Shown here one piece after another: positions 4,497 through 5,238 of a stretch of DNA of 5,238 nt. How positions within the stretch are numbered: position 1 is the first letter of the stretch; each line of letters opens with the position of its first letter. This stretch comes from an uncultured Holophagales bacterium. GTDB lineage: Bacteria; Acidobacteriota; Thermoanaerobaculia; UBA5066. The position numbers and the translations under genes are program-made. The notes beneath the pieces were generated by a model. It searched no databases and was not told the origin of the DNA. It saw only the letters and a list, made by a program, of their open reading frames with translations. The stretch is taken from contig CALMDF010000396.1 of NCBI GenBank assembly GCA_937864895.1, forward strand, positions 1-5,238, in the 5' to 3' direction.

Positions 4497-5219
4497 TTAT
4501 GACTCGTCGGAACCGGTCGTCTTGAAGTGGACGGAGAGCCACGCCGTGACCCACGTGTCGCGAAACGGCCGGTAGTGGCGCGGCCCCGTGAGGTAGATCG
4601 ACCGGATCGGGACGACCTCGAACTTCCTGAGGCGTCTCGACGCCCTGATGAGCATCTCGTTCTCGATGGCGTAGCGGTTCGCGGTGAACCGCAGCTGGCG
4701 CAGGAGCTCCGTCGAGAGGACCCGGTAACCCGACTGCCCGTCCTCGACGGGGAGCCCGGTCATCCGGGAGAGGACCTTGTCTCCCAGCTCGTTGGCACGG
4801 CGGTTCTTCGAAGGCATCCCCTCCGGGTCGGAGAGGCGGCTTCCGATGACGAAATCCGCCCCCTTCCGCGCTGCGGCGAGGAGCGCCGGGAGGTCGTCGG
4901 GTTCGTGCTGGCCGTCTCCGTCGACGAACGCGATGTGGGTCCAGTCGCCGGCGAGGAGGTGCTCGAGCCCGTCGCGGAGGGCCCTCCCTTTACCACCATT
5001 CGTCTCGCGGCGCAGAACTTTCGCACCGGCCTCCCGGGCGACCTCGGAAGTCCCGTCATCGCTCCCGTCGTCCACCACCAGGACGTACGGAACGTGTCGC
5101 AACAAGCCCGAGACCACGTCACCGACCCACGTTTCGCACTGAAACGCGGCGACGAGCGCGGCGGGCCGAAAGAGGCTTTCTGTAGTTGACGTGCCCCGCA
5201 ACTTTGTGAAAATTAGCAC
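4497..5219 (-). CDS. Family 2 glycosyltransferase, polyprenyl-phosphate sugar synthase-like
   Basis: This 240-residue GT-A enzyme follows the dolichyl-phosphate mannose synthase/DPG synthase pattern. VLVVDDGSDDGT (46-57) is the nucleotide-sugar loop, NGGKGRALRDG (74-84) the next conserved block, and FVDGDGQH (98-105) carries the DxD metal motif (Asp100, Asp102). DGQSGYRVL (160-168) and YAIENEMLIRA (183-193) are the acceptor-side blocks typical of this clade. No C-terminal membrane helices follow, so it is a soluble or membrane-associated enzyme that probably transfers a sugar from a nucleotide donor to polyprenyl phosphate or a lipid-linked acceptor. The start is uncertain: the domain begins near residue 19, and the available starts are GTG at 5219 (with GAGG five bases before) or TTG at 5201. 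The frame is open to the right edge, so a longer N-terminus cannot be excluded. It is the first gene of the visible operon, 9 bases before the deacetylase. Confidence 0.88.
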   Translation of the reverse strand: MLIFTKLRGTSTTESLFRPAALVAAFQCETWVGDVVSGLLRHVPYVLVVDDGSDDGTSEVAREAGAKVLRRETNGGKGRALRDGLEHLLAGDWTHIAFVDGDGQHEPDDLPALLAAARKGADFVIGSRLSDPEGMPSKNRRANELGDKVLSRMTGLPVEDGQSGYRVLSTELLRQLRFTANRYAIENEMLIRASRRLRKFEVVPIRSIYLTGPRHYRPFRDTWVTAWLSVHFKTTGSDES

Positions 5220-5238
5220 GAGCGCCTCATGGGCACAC
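5220..5238 (-). other. right-edge sequence upstream of the glycosyltransferase
   Basis: These 19 bases contain GAGG five bases before the GTG at 5219, a modest ribosome binding site. The frame has no stop codon before the window ends. A short ATG-initiated frame here (ATG AGG CGC TCG TGC TAA) would end five codons in and is not convincing as a leader peptide. No promoter can be placed because the region is cut. Confidence 0.3.

Noticed and set aside
2653..4554. A single 633-residue protein on the minus strand containing the acyltransferase at its C-terminus
   Set aside because: The first roughly 306 residues are arginine/proline-rich and are the out-of-frame shadow of the deacetylase gene. 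FabD homology starts at the GTG at 3636.
3521..5189. Plus-strand open frames over the deacetylase and glycosyltransferase (3521-4465, 4527-5189)
   Set aside because: Same reason: they are complementary to clear NodB and GT2 genes and show no family motifs.
5213..5238. A CIRCE-like heat-shock operator, because TTAGCAC occurs at 5213-5219 on the plus strand
   Set aside because: The consensus half-site TTAGCACTC is not completed, and no matching GAGTGCTAA arm follows after nine bases.
1..5238. CRISPR array, insertion sequence or tandem repeat
   Set aside because: I saw no regularly spaced repeats, no transposase-like coding and no terminal inverted repeats. Recurrent short GC-rich words reflect codon use.

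Overview
This window is GC-rich bacterial chromosomal DNA carrying a compact operon transcribed entirely on the minus strand (right to left), followed by the start of a leucine tRNA gene on the same strand at the left edge. Very high G+C, mostly GTG start codons, 4-base stop/start overlaps and long arginine/proline-rich antisense shadow frames fit a high-GC Gram-negative-type lineage such as Acidobacteriota, Myxococcota or a relative. The sequence alone does not settle the phylum. I see no insertion sequence, CRISPR array or phage gene.

Layout in transcription order: (1) 5219-4497, a family 2 glycosyltransferase of the dolichyl/polyprenyl-phosphate sugar synthase type. (2) 4487-3633, a NodB-fold polysaccharide deacetylase resembling the exosortase (XrtA/PEP-CTERM)-locus subfamily. 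(3) 3636-2653, a FabD-like acyltransferase. (4) 2656-1913, a FabG-like ketoacyl-ACP reductase. After a 71-base gap come (5) 1841-1572, an acyl carrier protein; (6) 1575-1165, a FabZ/ApeP-like hotdog protein lacking the usual catalytic histidine; (7) 1168-455, a degenerate receiver domain fused to a PilZ domain; and (8) 458-117, a small STAS-domain protein of the anti-sigma-factor-antagonist type. A 90-base spacer at 27-116 holds a good promoter for the tRNA-Leu gene that begins at base 26 and runs off the left edge.

Genes 3-6 are a partial type II fatty-acid-synthase-like set (acyl loading, ketoreduction, carrier, dehydratase-like). No ketosynthase, enoyl reductase or phosphopantetheinyl transferase is present. 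The inferred role is to build or tailor a dedicated acyl chain on a private ACP. The neighbouring glycosyltransferase and deacetylase suggest that the acyl chain is combined with a glycan or lipid-linked sugar in the envelope or an exopolysaccharide. The PilZ and STAS proteins at the operon's end suggest post-translational control (cyclic-di-GMP type and/or partner switching), although the PilZ and receiver signature residues are partly lost.

The most striking feature is at the level of nucleotides: five of the seven gene junctions are the same 4-base GTGA overlap, each in the hexamer GCGTGA. All five upstream proteins therefore end in alanine, and all five downstream proteins start with GTG. 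Several key active-site positions in the FAS-like enzymes also depart from the canonical pattern: the AT arginine, the KR asparagine and the DH histidine. This suggests a specialised rather than housekeeping pathway.
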